Below are positions 40,508 to 52,439 of a stretch of DNA of 64,000 nt, one piece after another (the stretch's first letter is position 1; each line of letters starts with the position of its first letter). The translations under genes and the position numbers were made by a program. The stretch is from Notolepis coatsorum (taxonomy: Eukaryota > Chordata > Actinopteri > Aulopiformes > Paralepididae): NCBI GenBank assembly GCA_963971535.1, contig OZ020590.1, forward strand, positions 149,557,680-149,621,679. Direction: 5' to 3'. Under the pieces are notes generated by a model, which saw only the letters and a list, made by a program, of their open reading frames with translations, had not been told where the DNA came from and did not search any database.

Positions 40508-42692
40508 GTTTGATTGATTGATTGAAAAGTTTATTAACAGATTGCAGAATGGGTACAGTACAGTACAGCTCAATACATACAATTGTTAAGAGGATGCAGA
40601 CCTGAGAAAGACTTTCGTCTTGTTTCCATCAGGGTCCCCCATTTTCAATTCATCATATGACACACATGACATACAGATAGACAGTACTGCTACATCTATA
40701 CATTTATGACATACCAGATTTTCAAATACAGTACTGTTTGTGATACTAAAAAAATCCAGAAGAAGAGTATATACATTTGACATAGAAACTGTGCATTGGG
40801 GGAGGTTGGGTAGGTGGGGTGGGGCTGTACATTGGAGGTGGGGGGGGGTTGGGTAGGGGGGGGACACACTGTACATTGGAATACTGACATACATTTGACA
40901 TGGAAACTGTACATTGGAGGAGGTTGGGTAGGTGGGGTGGGGTTGGGTGGGGCTGTACATTGGAATAGCCATGCTTGGTCTTTATTGTACAACTGGGTTA
41001 GGACATTTGTAGGGGCCAGTTTTGAATTGCAGTCTCCCGTAGGTGTTCTTTGAGAGTGTTTTTGAAGGTGGGTAGTGATTTACATTCCTTTACAGCTTTG
41101 GGTAGGGCGTTCCACATTGTTGTGGCATAATTGCGAAACGTGTTTAGTCCCTTGTTTGAGCCGAATCTGGGTTTTACATGATTTGTGGAGCTCCCTCTGG
41201 TGTTGTGATCGTGGTATTCACTGACCTTTGGGAAGTATTTTGACATGTACATGGGTACCTTGGTCGTGTAGTGTATCTTGTAGACCAGGCCCATTGCAAG
41301 TTGCTGTACTCTGTCGTCTACTCTAAGCCATCCTAGGTTGGCATAGTGTGCAGGGGTGAGGTGGGTTCTAGGAGTCAGGTCAAGCAGTAGTCTGACTAGT
41401 TTGTTTTGAGATGTTTGTAATTTGGTTTTTAGTGCCTTTGAGGTGCTTTGGTACCATGAGGTGCAAGCATAGTCGTAGTACCCTTGAATGAGTGCTCCTG
41501 CCAGAGTCTTCAGGGTATTCTTGTTTACCAGGGAGGAGATCCGGTACAAGAATCGAGTTCGTTGATTGACTTTTTTTATTACATTGGATGCCATTTTGTC
41601 ACAGGAAAGATTAGCCTCTAGGATGGAACCCAGGTAGGTAATTTCATCTTTCCTTGTGACAATATTGTCACCCACTGTAACTGAGAAGCCGTCTGTTTTG
41701 CTGAGTTTGTTATTTGAACCGAAGAGAATGGACTCTGTTTTGCCCATGTGTAATGATAGTTTGTTGTCGGCGAGCCATATGCAGATTTTGCCTAGTTCCG
41801 AGCTGAGGGTTTTTTCAACCTGTAACTTGTTCTTGTCAGAGACCAGCAGGGCTGAGTCGTCCGCAAACAGGAACAAGTTGCAGTCACAAGCTGACGACAT
41901 GTCATTTGCATAAATTAGGAACAGTAGTGGTCCTAGTATGCTTCCTTGTGGAACACCAGGTGCTTTGGTACCATGAGGTGCAAGCATAGTCGTAGTACCC
42001 TTGAATGAGTGCTCCTGCCAGAGTCTTCAGGGTATTCATGTTTACCAGAGAGGAGATCCGGTACAAGAATCGAGTTCGTTGGTTGACTCACTGGGAGGGG
42101 GGGGGGGGGGGGGGGGGGGTAGGGTACCGTTTACCTCCACCATCTGTTCTCTCCCCTCCAGGTAGGATTGCATCCAGCTCACTGATAGACTATCAAAACC
42201 AATTGCTTTTAGCTTGTCAATCAGAATGGAGTGATTGACAGTGTCGAAGGCCTTTTGTAGGTCCAGCATGACCATGCCGCAGTATTTGCCTGCGTCCACC
42301 TCTTGTTTGACGTGGTCGTTCAAATAGAGAAGGCATGTGTCAGTGGAGTGGGATGTTCTGAAGCCAGATTGGAATTAGGAGATTAGATTTTTTTTCCGCG
42401 AGGTACTTTTCGACCTGTTAGTATACTATTTTTTCCATGACTTTCGAGATGGAGATAAGAATAGAAACAGGGCGGTAGTTGCCTGGATCTAATTTGCTGC
42501 CCTTTTTGTGCAGGGGGGTTACTCTAGCAATTTTGAAGTCTTTGGATACGTGTCCCTGTTTTATGGAGAGGTTTATTATGTGTGTGATGACTGGGGTGAT
42601 GGCGGCTGCTGAGTCTCTGAGGAATTTGGAGGGGATATTGTCATGGCCAGTGGCCTTGTTAGGTTGGAGGGGCGCTCAGTTTTTTGAGTACC
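40508..42692 (-). mobile_element. Longest LINE-L copy, with internal duplication
   Basis: The reversed element has its (TGATT)n tail at 40,508, then the 3' UTR, then coding sequence from 40,998 to about 42,692. It reads 'QKAFDTVNHSILIDKLKAIG', 'GVPQGSILGPLLFLIYAND', 'FADDSALLVSDKNK' and onward to 'LRETAIQNWPL'. The catalytic FADD block is intact, and unlike the unit 1 copy there is no stop after it. An inserted duplicate of its own coding sequence (41,956-42,090) and a 23-base G run (42,097-42,119) break the frame before the GVPQ block. Confidence 0.87.
41956..42090 (-). repeat. Transposed internal duplication within LINE-L
   Basis: About 135 bp matching 41,443-41,580 of the same element ('SSLVN.NTLKTLAGALIQGY') sit between the 'VEVNGTL' and 'GVPQGS' blocks, where unit 1's copy has 'SPPLTVSC'. 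Confidence 0.85.
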
Positions 42693-43317
42693 TCAGCTGT
42701 TGTTACATATCGGGACTGTCCCGCTATAATCGGGACATTTGGTTGTAACTATTAAAATGTTTGAGGAGATACACTGTTTGACGGATTGGATGACGTGGAC
42801 GTGACTTGAGAAATTGAATGAGCCTTTGACGTTTTGATGAATGAATTTGAGAAAATGCATTTATCTGTTCAAGCACTGTTATCTGATGATGAACATGAGG
42901 TGTCACTAACCAAAGGTGAATCAATTCAATGCATGTATGGATGATGTCCGAAACAGATTAAAACATGATTATTAGTGAAACTGTATAGCCTCCAAGCCTC
43001 TCTGACACGTTATTTCGGGGGTTGCGCCTTGAAAACTTTGGGAACCATGTATTTATATAAAGCACATGATACCTAAGCCGAGCGCATACAGTACAGATAT
43101 CCTCATAAGTATTAATCATATCAATTAGATACTCTTTGGGCTTGTTTTTATCTACTTATTCTGAAAGAGTTGAACAAATTATTTTCGCTAGCAAGATCTC
43201 ATTCGATTATTCATTCCATTAAGCAGGCACATTTAAAGAAATATAATCTGATTGATTGGGGTAATGAGGGACTTAAAATTAGCCTATAGATATGCATTTA
43301 ACTTGTCGGCGAGGCTA
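42693..43317. other. No gene recognised; shared with 226-865
   Basis: See 226-865. About 20 bp shorter near its start. Confidence 0.5.
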
Positions 43318-43385
43318 TTGAGCCGTACTGTATTGTACCCATTCTGCAATCTGTTATAAAGTTTTCAATCAATCAATCAATCAAT
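43318..43385 (+). mobile_element. LINE-L 3' tail only, unit 3
   Basis: Solo tail equivalent to 866-925. Confidence 0.75.
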
Positions 43386-43577
43386 GCCGTTAGAAAATCA
43401 GGATTTCTGCGATCGACATCTGCTGCCTTTTCAGGTGAGGCGGCCGCGCGCAATTATCCTGAGTATCAAGTCTGGTTAGAATGAACGAGACTGAATCAGC
43501 GTTCGAGGAACAGGGAAAGCCTGGATTTATTCATCGGGTTAATTGAATCTGGCTAATGGGACTTTTGATCGATTTAG

Positions 43578-44226
43578 TTGAACCAGGTACGGGGAATAGG
43601 GCCCAGTACCCCCAAGGTTCTGTCCTCTGCCCCACCCTCTTCACTCTATATATGCTCCCCCTGGTCGTGTCATCAGCCGGCATGGGATATCCTTCCACTG
43701 CTACGCTGATGACACCCAACTCTACCTCAGGACTGCCCCACTTCCCTCTGCCCCCCTACCATCACCACCATCATCACCTTCATCCACACTGACCACCTGC
43801 CTTGAGGAGATAAAGGCGTGGATGAGTCACAATTTCATACAACTAAACAGCGCCAAAACAGAAGACATTTTAATCGGCACCCCACACCAAATCAAATCAT
43901 CCCCAATAACCAGCATCACCTTTTCCAGCCAGAACCGCCCCCTCTCACCTGTAATAACTAACCTGGGCATAAAAATGGACCCCCACCTGACCCTTGACTC
44001 CCACATTAAGCACCTGTGCAAAACCTCATTCTTCCACCTTAGAAACATAGCAAGACTCCGTCCCACACTCACCCTGCCATATGTGGAAAAGTTTGTTCAC
44101 GCCTTTGTCTCCTCAAGGCTTGACTACTGCAACGCACTGCTCATCGGGATCCCTAGCAAGAGCATCCAGAAGCTCCAACACATCCAGAACTGTGCTGCTA
44201 GGATCCTGATGAGTGTGCGGAAACTG
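43578..44226 (+). pseudogene. L2-clade LINE reverse-transcriptase fragment, unit 3
   Basis: Counterpart of 1116-1764. Here the 'SRLDYCNALLIGIPSKS' codon is intact, so a frame of 201 codons (43,822-44,427) runs from L2 sequence through the junction into the SINE. It lacks most of the RT and is not an active enzyme. Confidence 0.8.
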
Positions 44227-44559
44227 AAGGGTGGGGATCGGGCGTTGTGGACAGCGACTCCTACAGGTCGGTTGGTGCGCCTGCGCAGTAGAATCAGGAA
44301 GTGTCGGGGGCAGCGTGAGCCTCCCACGCGTTACTCCTCGCCACTGAGAGATCGAGCTGCGCAGGTGAAAAGATGCGACTGCTGTTACCTCAAGTACCGG
44401 AGGGGACTTGTGCTATGTATGACTTAGTCCACATTGCAGCCGGCTTGTGGGAGGCAAGAAACAGCGTTTGTGACAGGGGAGGGTTGAATTGGATGATACG
44501 AAATTGGGATGGGAGAAAATATAGAAAAATGGGAGAAAAAGTGGATAAAAAAAAAACTG
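44227..44559 (+). mobile_element. tRNA-derived SINE S1, 3' part fused to L2, unit 3
   Basis: Same chimera as 1765-2097, with the identical junction. Confidence 0.8.
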
Positions 44560-44589
44560 TATGTCAGGTACCCCCCTGAAATAAATGAA

Positions 44590-44745
44590 TCCGTTATAAC
44601 GAGAAAACGGACTTCGTTTTCTCAAGATAACGAGATAAATTATCCCGTTATCACGAGAAAACGGACTTCGTTATGTCGAGATAACAAGTCGTTATCACGA
44701 GAAAACGGACTTTGTTTCACGGGAAAACAGAGAAAATAAAATGTA
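44590..44745 (+). repeat. CACGAGAAAACGGACTT repeat, unit 3
   Basis: Three copies of the motif, against two in unit 1. Confidence 0.6.
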
Positions 44746-44887
44746 TGAATGTACGGCCGCTTAGGGCTTCCGTACAAGAAGGTACTGAACGAGATGATTT
44801 TTAATGTTAAGTCATTATTAGCATGGTGTTATTCACTGTCAAAGATGCAAAGAAAAATCATAATTCATATTCTCCTTGTTTCCCCAG

Positions 44888-45010
44888 GCCACCGTCCTGC
44901 GAGCCCCAGACCACCGTCCCGCGAGACTTGTTTCCCCGTGTGCCTAAAATTCTACCTGGTCTCGTCCCGTGGGGCTCGCAGGACGGTGGCCTGGGGCTCG
45001 CAGGACGGTC
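44888..45010. repeat. 22-bp GC-rich repeat in inverted arms, unit 3
   Basis: Two left-arm units and two right-arm units; 44 bp shorter than unit 1. Confidence 0.75.
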
Positions 45011-45183
45011 CACACACCGCTATCAGTGTTCTTCTTCCCCGCCAATGAAGTATTCAGCCAAAGACCCAATACCGTGGCAACAATTACCGCACTACCGGTA
45101 GAATAAGTGCCGAGAAGGAGGCAGAACTAGCGTAACACGCTGTTTGGGTGTAGAGAGAGTGTACGTCAGTGGCCAATCAGAAG

Positions 45184-46274
45184 GCAGAACGCAAACGCGG
45201 AACTGCAAGTTTGTTGGTAAAAGACTACACGCCCCCGGGACACACGCCTCCTCACGACGCAGGCCACGCCCCTCGATGCGACGGGCCCGGCCACATGAGC
45301 CCGTCTCGTCCTCACGTGCCGGGGCGATACGAAGGCGGTCCCGGTCGCTACGATGATTTCTCTAGGTTTGATGGTCCTCACCAGCACGGTCCCGGGAGGT
45401 TTGAGGGTGGCAGGCCACCTCCGCACGGCGCTCCGGAGAGATTTAACGGACCCGTGAGGTATGATAACCCGCCGATGTCTCACGGCCCAATGAGGTGCGG
45501 GGATGGGCGGGGGAGGCCCTTCGAAGGGCTTTCCCATCCGCAGGGCCCGGGGAGATTCAATGGTCCCATTGGACAGCAGCCACCGGTACGGTTTGAGGGA
45601 CAAGGGCCTGGTCCTGGACACTTTGATGGCCCTATGCAGCCCAACCATTTTGACAGGCCACAGAGGTTTGACAGCAACATGGGCCCGATGCCTGGCCCGA
45701 TGTCTGGCCCGATGTCTGGCCCGATGCCTGGCCCGATGCCTGGCCCGATGCCTGGCCCGATGCCTGGCCCGATGCCTGGCCCGATGCCTGGCCCGATGCC
45801 TGGCCCGATGCCTGGTCCAGGTCCAGTAGGCTCCCAGCAACCATGTTCAATGCGATTCAATGGGCCTCCTAATCAGATGGGTCCAGTACGCTTCGACGGC
45901 CCCTCCCCACCTGGACCGATGCACTTCCACGGCCCCGGCCAGCCTGGCCCAAGGTATGACATGCCCAACATGCCACGCTTTGACTGTCCCCCAGAACAGC
46001 AGGGCCCGCCGAGATCCGGCCCTCCTAACAACATGCAGCCCCTGCTGCAGCCTCTCGGCCCTCCTGTACCAGAACTCCGCCCCCCCCCGCAGCAGCCTGG
46101 CAGCTGCAACAAGCCCTGAACCCTCAGTTTGCCGGAGGTCCACTTCCTTTCCCAGCACAGCAGAATGTCCTACAGGGAGGGAACTTCAACGTGCCACCAG
46201 GCCCTCCCTTCAGCCAGCCTGCTGGGCCTCCCTTCTTCAACCCTGTGGCGCCACCTGCTGGGATGCAACAGCCG
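45184..46274 (+). pseudogene. PCF11-like FEGP-repeat exon, unit 3 copy (3' frameshift)
   Basis: Second copy of the Gly/Pro-rich RF(E/D/N)GP exon, with the same splice donor CCG|GTGAGC at 46,274. It keeps the 14 bp (including GCCACATGAGC) lost from unit 1, so the 5' frame is open through 'GHMSPSRPHVPGRYEGG'. It has lost 25 bp near 46,110 (between CTGCAAC and AAGCCC), which shifts the frame and gives a TGA after 'GSCNKP' at 46,117-46,119. The GPM(P/S) array has eleven units. There is no ATG start or neighbouring PCF11 domain. The PCF11 assignment comes from the repeat style; a different Gly/Pro-rich gene remains possible. Confidence 0.55.
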
Positions 46275-46409
46275 GTGAGCCTCCCCTCCTCTTTGTCAGT
46301 TGGGCGTTCATCCTTTTGATTACGGTACGTGTCTTTATACCTGTATCACTGTACATGTTAATACTATATCTATATCTGTACATATCCCTTACCTACTCTT
46401 ACTAGTTAC

Positions 46410-47234
46410 TAGGGGTTGTAAAGGTACACATATCCGTACGGAACCGTTTCAGTGTGTACCATACCGTACCGAACGGCTGTGTACCAAACGAATACAACGG
46501 TATGTTTTTTTTTTACTATCTTTTCCCCCCCTCCGATTTTTCTCCCATCCCACGGTTAGTCGTTATGCCAATTCCCAACCCCCTTCCTGGTTGTTGCGCA
46601 CCCCCCCCCCCTACTGTTGGTCCAGGAGGCCGGAGACTGTCACATGCTTTCCTCCGACACATGTGCAGCCAGCCGGCAGCCAGCCTGGCAGCGCAGATTC
46701 TCACCGGGAGAGTGGAAGGTGTGGAAGGTCAACTACCTTTCTCCAGATCCTACCCTCGCTGTGCAGGCGCCCCGACCGAACTGTAGGTGTCGCTGTCCAC
46801 AACGCCCAGGACCCACCCATCAGCTTTCCCACCGCTAACACTGCCAATTGTGTTAGTATGAGCGACCAGCCAAGCTGATAGCAACGCCGAGAGCTGGGCT
46901 CGAACCCAGCGTCTCCAGCGTTGGTGGCGAGCGACTTGCCCACTACACCACCTAGCCGCCTACAACGGTATGTTAACCACTAACGACTGCCCACCGGCAC
47001 CGGGGGCTGTTTTTTTCACAATCTAATATAATTATAATTTTTTTCTTTACAAGTCGATTATTAATTTCAATATAGAATATTTGTTGACAGCCCTACAAGT
47101 ACAATTAGTTACTGCACACTACATCACCCCTGAGTGGAACATGGAAAGCCAAACTTTTCCCCACTGTACCGAACCGTGACTTCAAAACCGAGGTACGTAC
47201 CGAACCGTGGTTTTTGTGTACCGTTACACCCCTA
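46410..47234. mobile_element. hAT-type MITE with SINE S1 inside, unit 3
   Basis: The same element and CTAGTTAC duplication (46,402-46,409 and 47,235-47,242) as in unit 1. The SINE is at 46,507-46,960 on the minus strand, with TACAACGGTATGTT at 46,493-46,506 and 46,961-46,974. Confidence 0.87.
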
Positions 47235-47401
47235 CTAGTTACTATATGTATATCTGTACATATCTCTTACCTACTCTTACTAGTTACGCTGCTGGCCAGT
47301 ATGACTTACTACCATAGTGTCTTTATACCTGTATCACTGTACATATTAATACTTAATACTACAACTCTGTACATACATCTGATTAGCACTAATACTAATC
47401 A

Positions 47402-47520
47402 GTGGCTCGGGAGGTAGAGCAGTCATCTGGTAATCTGGAGGTTCCCAGTTCGATTCCCCTTCTCCCGGGCAGCGTGTCGAATTGTCCTTGAGCAAGACAC
47501 TTAACCCCTAACTTAACCCC
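47402..47520 (+). mobile_element. V-SINE-like head and core, unit 3
   Basis: Uninterrupted; CCCTAACT at 47,506-47,513 is the empty hAT site. Confidence 0.75.
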
Positions 47521-47641
47521 ATTGCAGTAGTCGAGGGAGGCGAGACATGACTGTTGATTGGACGAGGAGTTGGGTGGCTTCATTTGTCAGCAAGGGGCGG
47601 ATCCTTCTGCCGTTGCTCAGGAGGAACATTCCATGCAGGGC

Positions 47642-48522
47642 AGGGATACAAACTGGTCAGACTACTGCTTGACCTTACTCCTAGAACCCACCTCACCCCT
47701 GCCCACTTTGACAACCTAGGATGGCTTAGAGTAGACGACAGAGTACAGCAACATGCAATGGGCCTGGTCTACAAGATACACTACACGAATAAAGTACCCT
47801 TAGTACCCATGTACATGTCAAATTACTTCCCAAAGGTCAGTGAATACCACGATCACAACACCAGAGGGAGCTCCACAAATCATGTCAAACCCAGATTCGG
47901 CTCAAACAAGGGACTAAACACGTTTCGCAATTATGCCACATCAATGTGGAACGCCCTACCCACAGCTGTAAAGGAATGTGAATCACTACCCACTTTCAAA
48001 GAGCACCTACGGGAGACTGCAGTTGAAAACTGGCCCCTGTAAATGTCTAAACCCAACCCCCTCCAATGTACAGTAAATGTCCTAACCCAATAATACACGA
48101 GACCCTCTTCTTGGGACCAAATAAGGTTTATTCGATATTCCAATGTACAGTTTTGCTTGTACAGTTTCCCCCACCCACCCAACAACCTCCAATGTACAGT
48201 CCCCCCCCCCCCCACCTACCCAACCTCCTCCAATGTACAGTTTCTATGTCAAATGTATATACTCTCTTTTTTAGACTCTTTTTGTATCACAAACAGTTCT
48301 GTATTTGTAAATCTGGTAGGTCATAAATGTATAGATGTAGCAGTACTGTCTATGTGTATGTTATATATGTTATGATGAATTGAAAATGGGGGACCCTGAT
48401 GTAAACAAGACGAAAGTCTTTCTCTGGTCTGCATCCCCTTAACAATTGTGTGTATTGAGCTGTACTGTATTGTACCCATTCTGCAATCTGTTAATAAAGT
48501 TTTCAATCAATCAATCAATCAT
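47642..48522 (+). mobile_element. LINE-L 3' fragment, unit 3
   Basis: Counterpart of 7303-8185. Here the C-terminal frame is open from the unit sequence to 'RETAVENWPL' at 48,042. It has a C-rich 3' UTR and a (CAAT)n tail. Confidence 0.85.
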
Positions 48523-48773
48523 ACACGGCACACTGAGGCCAACAACAAACTGACCGGATCTTCCTTTATTCATTATGTTGATTGTACTGTAGCACTATTT
48601 TACTGTCCATTCTATTGCATAATTTTACTATCTATTCTATTCTACTATTCTATTATTGCACTGTATTATCTATTGCTTTTTATTACAGGTTCAAAACTGT
48701 CAGGTATTAAACTGTGTGTGGGTATCAAACAAGAGACTGTCAGGCTTTAAAACTGTGTAGGAACCAGGCCTAG

Positions 48774-49057
48774 AACTGCACCCTGAGAGGGAACTGCACT
48801 CTGAGAGGGAACTGCACTCTGAGAGGGAACTGCACTCTGAGAGGGAACTGCACCCTGAGAGAACTGCACCCTGAGAGGGAACTGCACTCTGAGAGGGAAC
48901 TGCACTCTGAGAGGGAACTGCACCCTGAGAGAACTGCACCCTGAGAGGGAACTGCACTCTGAGAGGGAACTGCACTCTGAGAGGGAACTGCACTCTGAGA
49001 GGGAACTGCACCCTGAGAGGGAACTGCACCCTGAGAGGGAACTGCACTCTGAGAGGG
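48774..49057 (+). repeat. 18-bp minisatellite, 16 units
   Basis: The longest of the three arrays. Two 16-bp short units at regular spacing suggest block duplication of four to five units. Confidence 0.93.
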
Positions 49058-49544
49058 AGGTTCGAAGGGTCAAAGTGGGTATAAGACAGGATGGAAAATG
49101 TCGAGTTTTAAACTGTAGATACCAAACAGAAAAGGTAAAGACGACTTTGAACTGTTGAACAGTAATCCAGAACTATTTTATTGCACTATAAAAAAAAATA
49201 TATATATATATTTAGCATGGAATAAAGTATGTAGAAATTAACTGGTTAGTCAGTCTTGGAATATAAACAATGCCTGTCAAATGAGCCATACTATTGTCTC
49301 CATCCATAGCTATAATACAGAACACACGATGGGTCCGCAAACATAAATAAAATGGTCAATAACGCTGGCGCCATTGAGTAAAGATGGGAAAAGAGCGTGG
49401 CGGTCAATGAGTTAACAGGGAGGGGGTTGAATGTGAACTAGATGATGGAGGGAGGGACGTGAGTTTGTTTCTTCTCTGGTGTGAATCCTCATGTGTGTCT
49501 TTATATATGCCTTCCAGGTAAATCCTTTCCCACAAACTTCACAA

Positions 49545-51064
49545 CTAAATGTTTTTCCCCCGAGTATGAGTTCTGATATGTACTTTTAAGGCATGTTTTG
49601 CACCAAATATTTTATCACACAGTGTGCAACTATAGGGCTTTTCCCCAGTGTGGCGTCTTATATGTTCTTTTAGGTGAGATTTTCCACTAAATCTTTTAGG
49701 ACACAGTGTGCAACTATAGGGCTTTTCCCCAGTATGGCTTCTCATATGTTCTTTTAGGTGAGATTTTCCACTAAATCTTTTAGGACACAGTGTGCAACTA
49801 TAGGGCTTTTCCCCAGTGTGGCGTCTTATATGTTCTTTTAGGTGAGATTTTACACTAAATCTTTTAGGACACAGTGTGCAACTATAGGGCTTTTCCCCAG
49901 TGTGGCTTCTCATATGTGCCTCCAAGAGTGTAATGGCAGTAAATGTCTTGCCACAAACAGTACATGTCCTGTGAGTTTGAAAGTGAAGTTTCAAGCTCTC
50001 TGTGGGTTCTAAATGTTTTCCACACAAACCACAGTCACTAGAATGGGCTTTAAGATGGGGCATTAAAGCTTTCCTATTAGGGAAACATTTCCCACACACT
50101 TTACAGCTCCAGGTCTCACATGGTATTTGGTTTGATAATTTCACCTCATGGGATGCAACCACAGAGCTCTTGAACTGGTTGCTGTTAGACAAACTCTGTC
50201 CTTTGTTTTTCTGTGTCTTCTTTGATGTCAGTGAGTTTAAACCAGGATGAGGTTCACTAGTCTCCAGCCAATCATCACTGTCATCAGTATCAGTTCCAGA
50301 ACAGTCTGAAGAGAGGAGCTGGCCATCTGTAGTTGGTTCTAAAGCTGGATCTAAGTTACTGACTGGTTCTGATAATCCACAGTCCTCTCCATCAGGTTCT
50401 GTTTTCATCTGTTCTGTTGAGGTGCTGGCTAGAGGCTCTGTCTCTCTGTTTTCCTCAGTCTGGGTTTGGTTAAACCATGAGGACTGAGGTTTCTCTTCAT
50501 CATGTTCACTCTTCACAGGGACAGGGTTGAAAGTGAACATGATACCAGCCTCCTCCAGACCTTGAAGCTGCTCTCCCTCCTGACTGGTCCAGAGTTCCTC
50601 CTGTTCCTCTTTAATCTGTAGGAGCTCTGGGTCCTGGGTTTGGTTAAACCATGAGGCCTGAGGTTTCTCTTCATCATGTTCACTCTTCACAGGGACAGGG
50701 TTGAAAGTGAACTTGATGATATCAGCCTCCTCCAGACCTTGAAGCTGCTCTCCCTCCTGACTGGTCCAGAGTTCCTCCTGTTCCTCTTTCATCTGTAGGG
50801 GCTCTGGGTCCTGGGTTTGGTTAAACCGTGAGGACTGAGGTTTCTCTTCATCATGTTCACTCTTCACAGGGACAGGGTTGAATGTGAACTTGATGATATC
50901 AGCCTCCTCCAGACCTTGAAGCTGCTCTCCCTCCGGACCGGTCCAGAGTTCCTCCTGTTCCTCTTTCATCTGTAGGAGCTCTGGCTGCTCCTGGCTCAGA
51001 CTGGGGCTCCTCTCCTGCTGCTCAGGGGGAACCTCCTCTTCACAGACAGAGAGCTGTGGGGGGT
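49545..51064 (-). CDS. C2H2 zinc-finger protein, last coding exon (unit 3), C-terminal frameshift
   Basis: Third paralogue, entering at the same acceptor (plus 51,065-51,066) in phase 1. It has three acidic 'KEEQEELWT' repeats and the same linker. The fingers are [24 protein letters not shown], then three near-identical CTLCPKRFS(V/G)KSHLKEH fingers not present intact in units 1 or 2, then CDKIFGAKH. One extra G at 49,562 relative to units 1 and 2 shifts the frame, so translation ends 'THTRGKNI' and the last finger (coded about 49,440-49,560) is lost. Five to six canonical fingers still make a plausible DNA-binding protein. Expression depends on an upstream exon that I cannot find. Confidence 0.83.
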
Positions 51065-51146
51065 CTGGAGGGAGGCAGAATAATAACATGAATAGTTGTA
51101 ATTGCTGTCACCATTGGAAAGCCACCAATTTTAAGAATTGACACAT

Positions 51147-51326
51147 GTTCTTCCTGTGCCCCAGGACAGTTCAGTCAGTATGTTCTTCCTGTGTCTCAGG
51201 ACAGTTCAGTCAGTATGTTCTACCTGTGTCTCAGGACAGTTCAGTCAGTATGTTCTTCCTGTGTCTCAGGACAGTTCAGTCAGTATGTTCTTCCTGTGTC
51301 TCAGGACAGTTCAGTCAGTATGTTCT
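51147..51326 (+). repeat. 35-bp minisatellite, 5 direct units
   Basis: Same array as in unit 2. Confidence 0.92.
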
Positions 51327-51347
51327 GACTGGTTCAAACCCATTAAT

Positions 51348-51803
51348 ATTTTTATTTTTTCACTTTTTCTCCTTATTTCCAATTTTGTATTATCCAATTC
51401 TTCCCTCCCCTGTCTTGAACGTTGCTAGACTATGCCTCCCACTGGTCGGCTGTAGTGAGGATAGAAGCCTTGCATCACGTGCCCCCTCCGGTACATGAGA
51501 AGGCAGCCTGTCGCATCTTTTCACCAGACAGCTCGAACTCTCAGTGGCGAGGAGTAACGCGTGGGAGGCTCACGCTGCCCCCGATACTTCCTGTCTCTGC
51601 TGTACAGGCGCCACCCAACCGACCTGTAGGAGTCGCTGTCCACAACGTCCAATCCCCACCCACCAGCTTTCCCACCCTCTAACACTGCCAATTGTGTTAG
51701 TATGACGGCCGGCCAAGCCGGTAGCAACGCCGAGAGCTGGGCTCAATACCAGCATATCCTGTGTTAGTGACGAGCGCCTTGCCCACTGCGCCACTCAGCC
51801 GCC
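51348..51803 (-). mobile_element. tRNA-derived SINE S1 (full length), unit 3
   Basis: Counterpart of 36,091-36,545; the duplication TCAAACCCATTAAT is at 51,334-51,347 and 51,804-51,817. Confidence 0.88.
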
Positions 51804-51870
51804 TCAAACCCATTAATTAAGATTAAAATGCCAACCTAACAAACGAAGGTCCGAACGTTCGGGCTCAGCC

Positions 51871-52221
51871 CTACCTCTATGTAAAGTCATCTACTAGTAA
51901 ACTAGCAGTCTTACCTCTATGTAAAGTCATCTACTAGTAAACTAGCAGTCTTACCTCTATGTAAAGTCATCTACTAGTAAACTAGCAGTCTTACCTCTAT
52001 GTAAAGTCATCTACTAGTAAACTAGCAGTCTTACCTCTATGTAAAGTCAGCTACTAGTAAACTAGCAGTCTTACCTCTATGTAAAGTCATCTACTAGTAA
52101 ACTAGCAGTCTTACCTTGATGACTTTACATAGAGGTAAGACTGCTAGTTTACTAGATGACTTTACATAGAGGCAAGACTGCTAGTTTACTAGATGACTTT
52201 ACATAGAGGCAAGACTGCTAG
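51871..52221. repeat. 40-bp minisatellite in palindromic arrangement, unit 3
   Basis: Six direct units and about three inverted ones. Confidence 0.92.
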
Positions 52222-52439
52222 ATTAGTAATTACTTTATGTAACGGTTCTCATTCAGTCAGAGACAGAAGAGTGACTCTGAACTGCTTTTTGACATGTATT
52301 GTCCCTCAGCTGCAGAAGACACATAAAACAACATATTTGTAGTCTTCTGGTCACTGCACATCTTGCATACCCTCAGCAGAGAGATGCAGAACTGCTCTGT
52401 TCTTTTGTAATGCCTCAATAACATTTACTTTATAAATAA

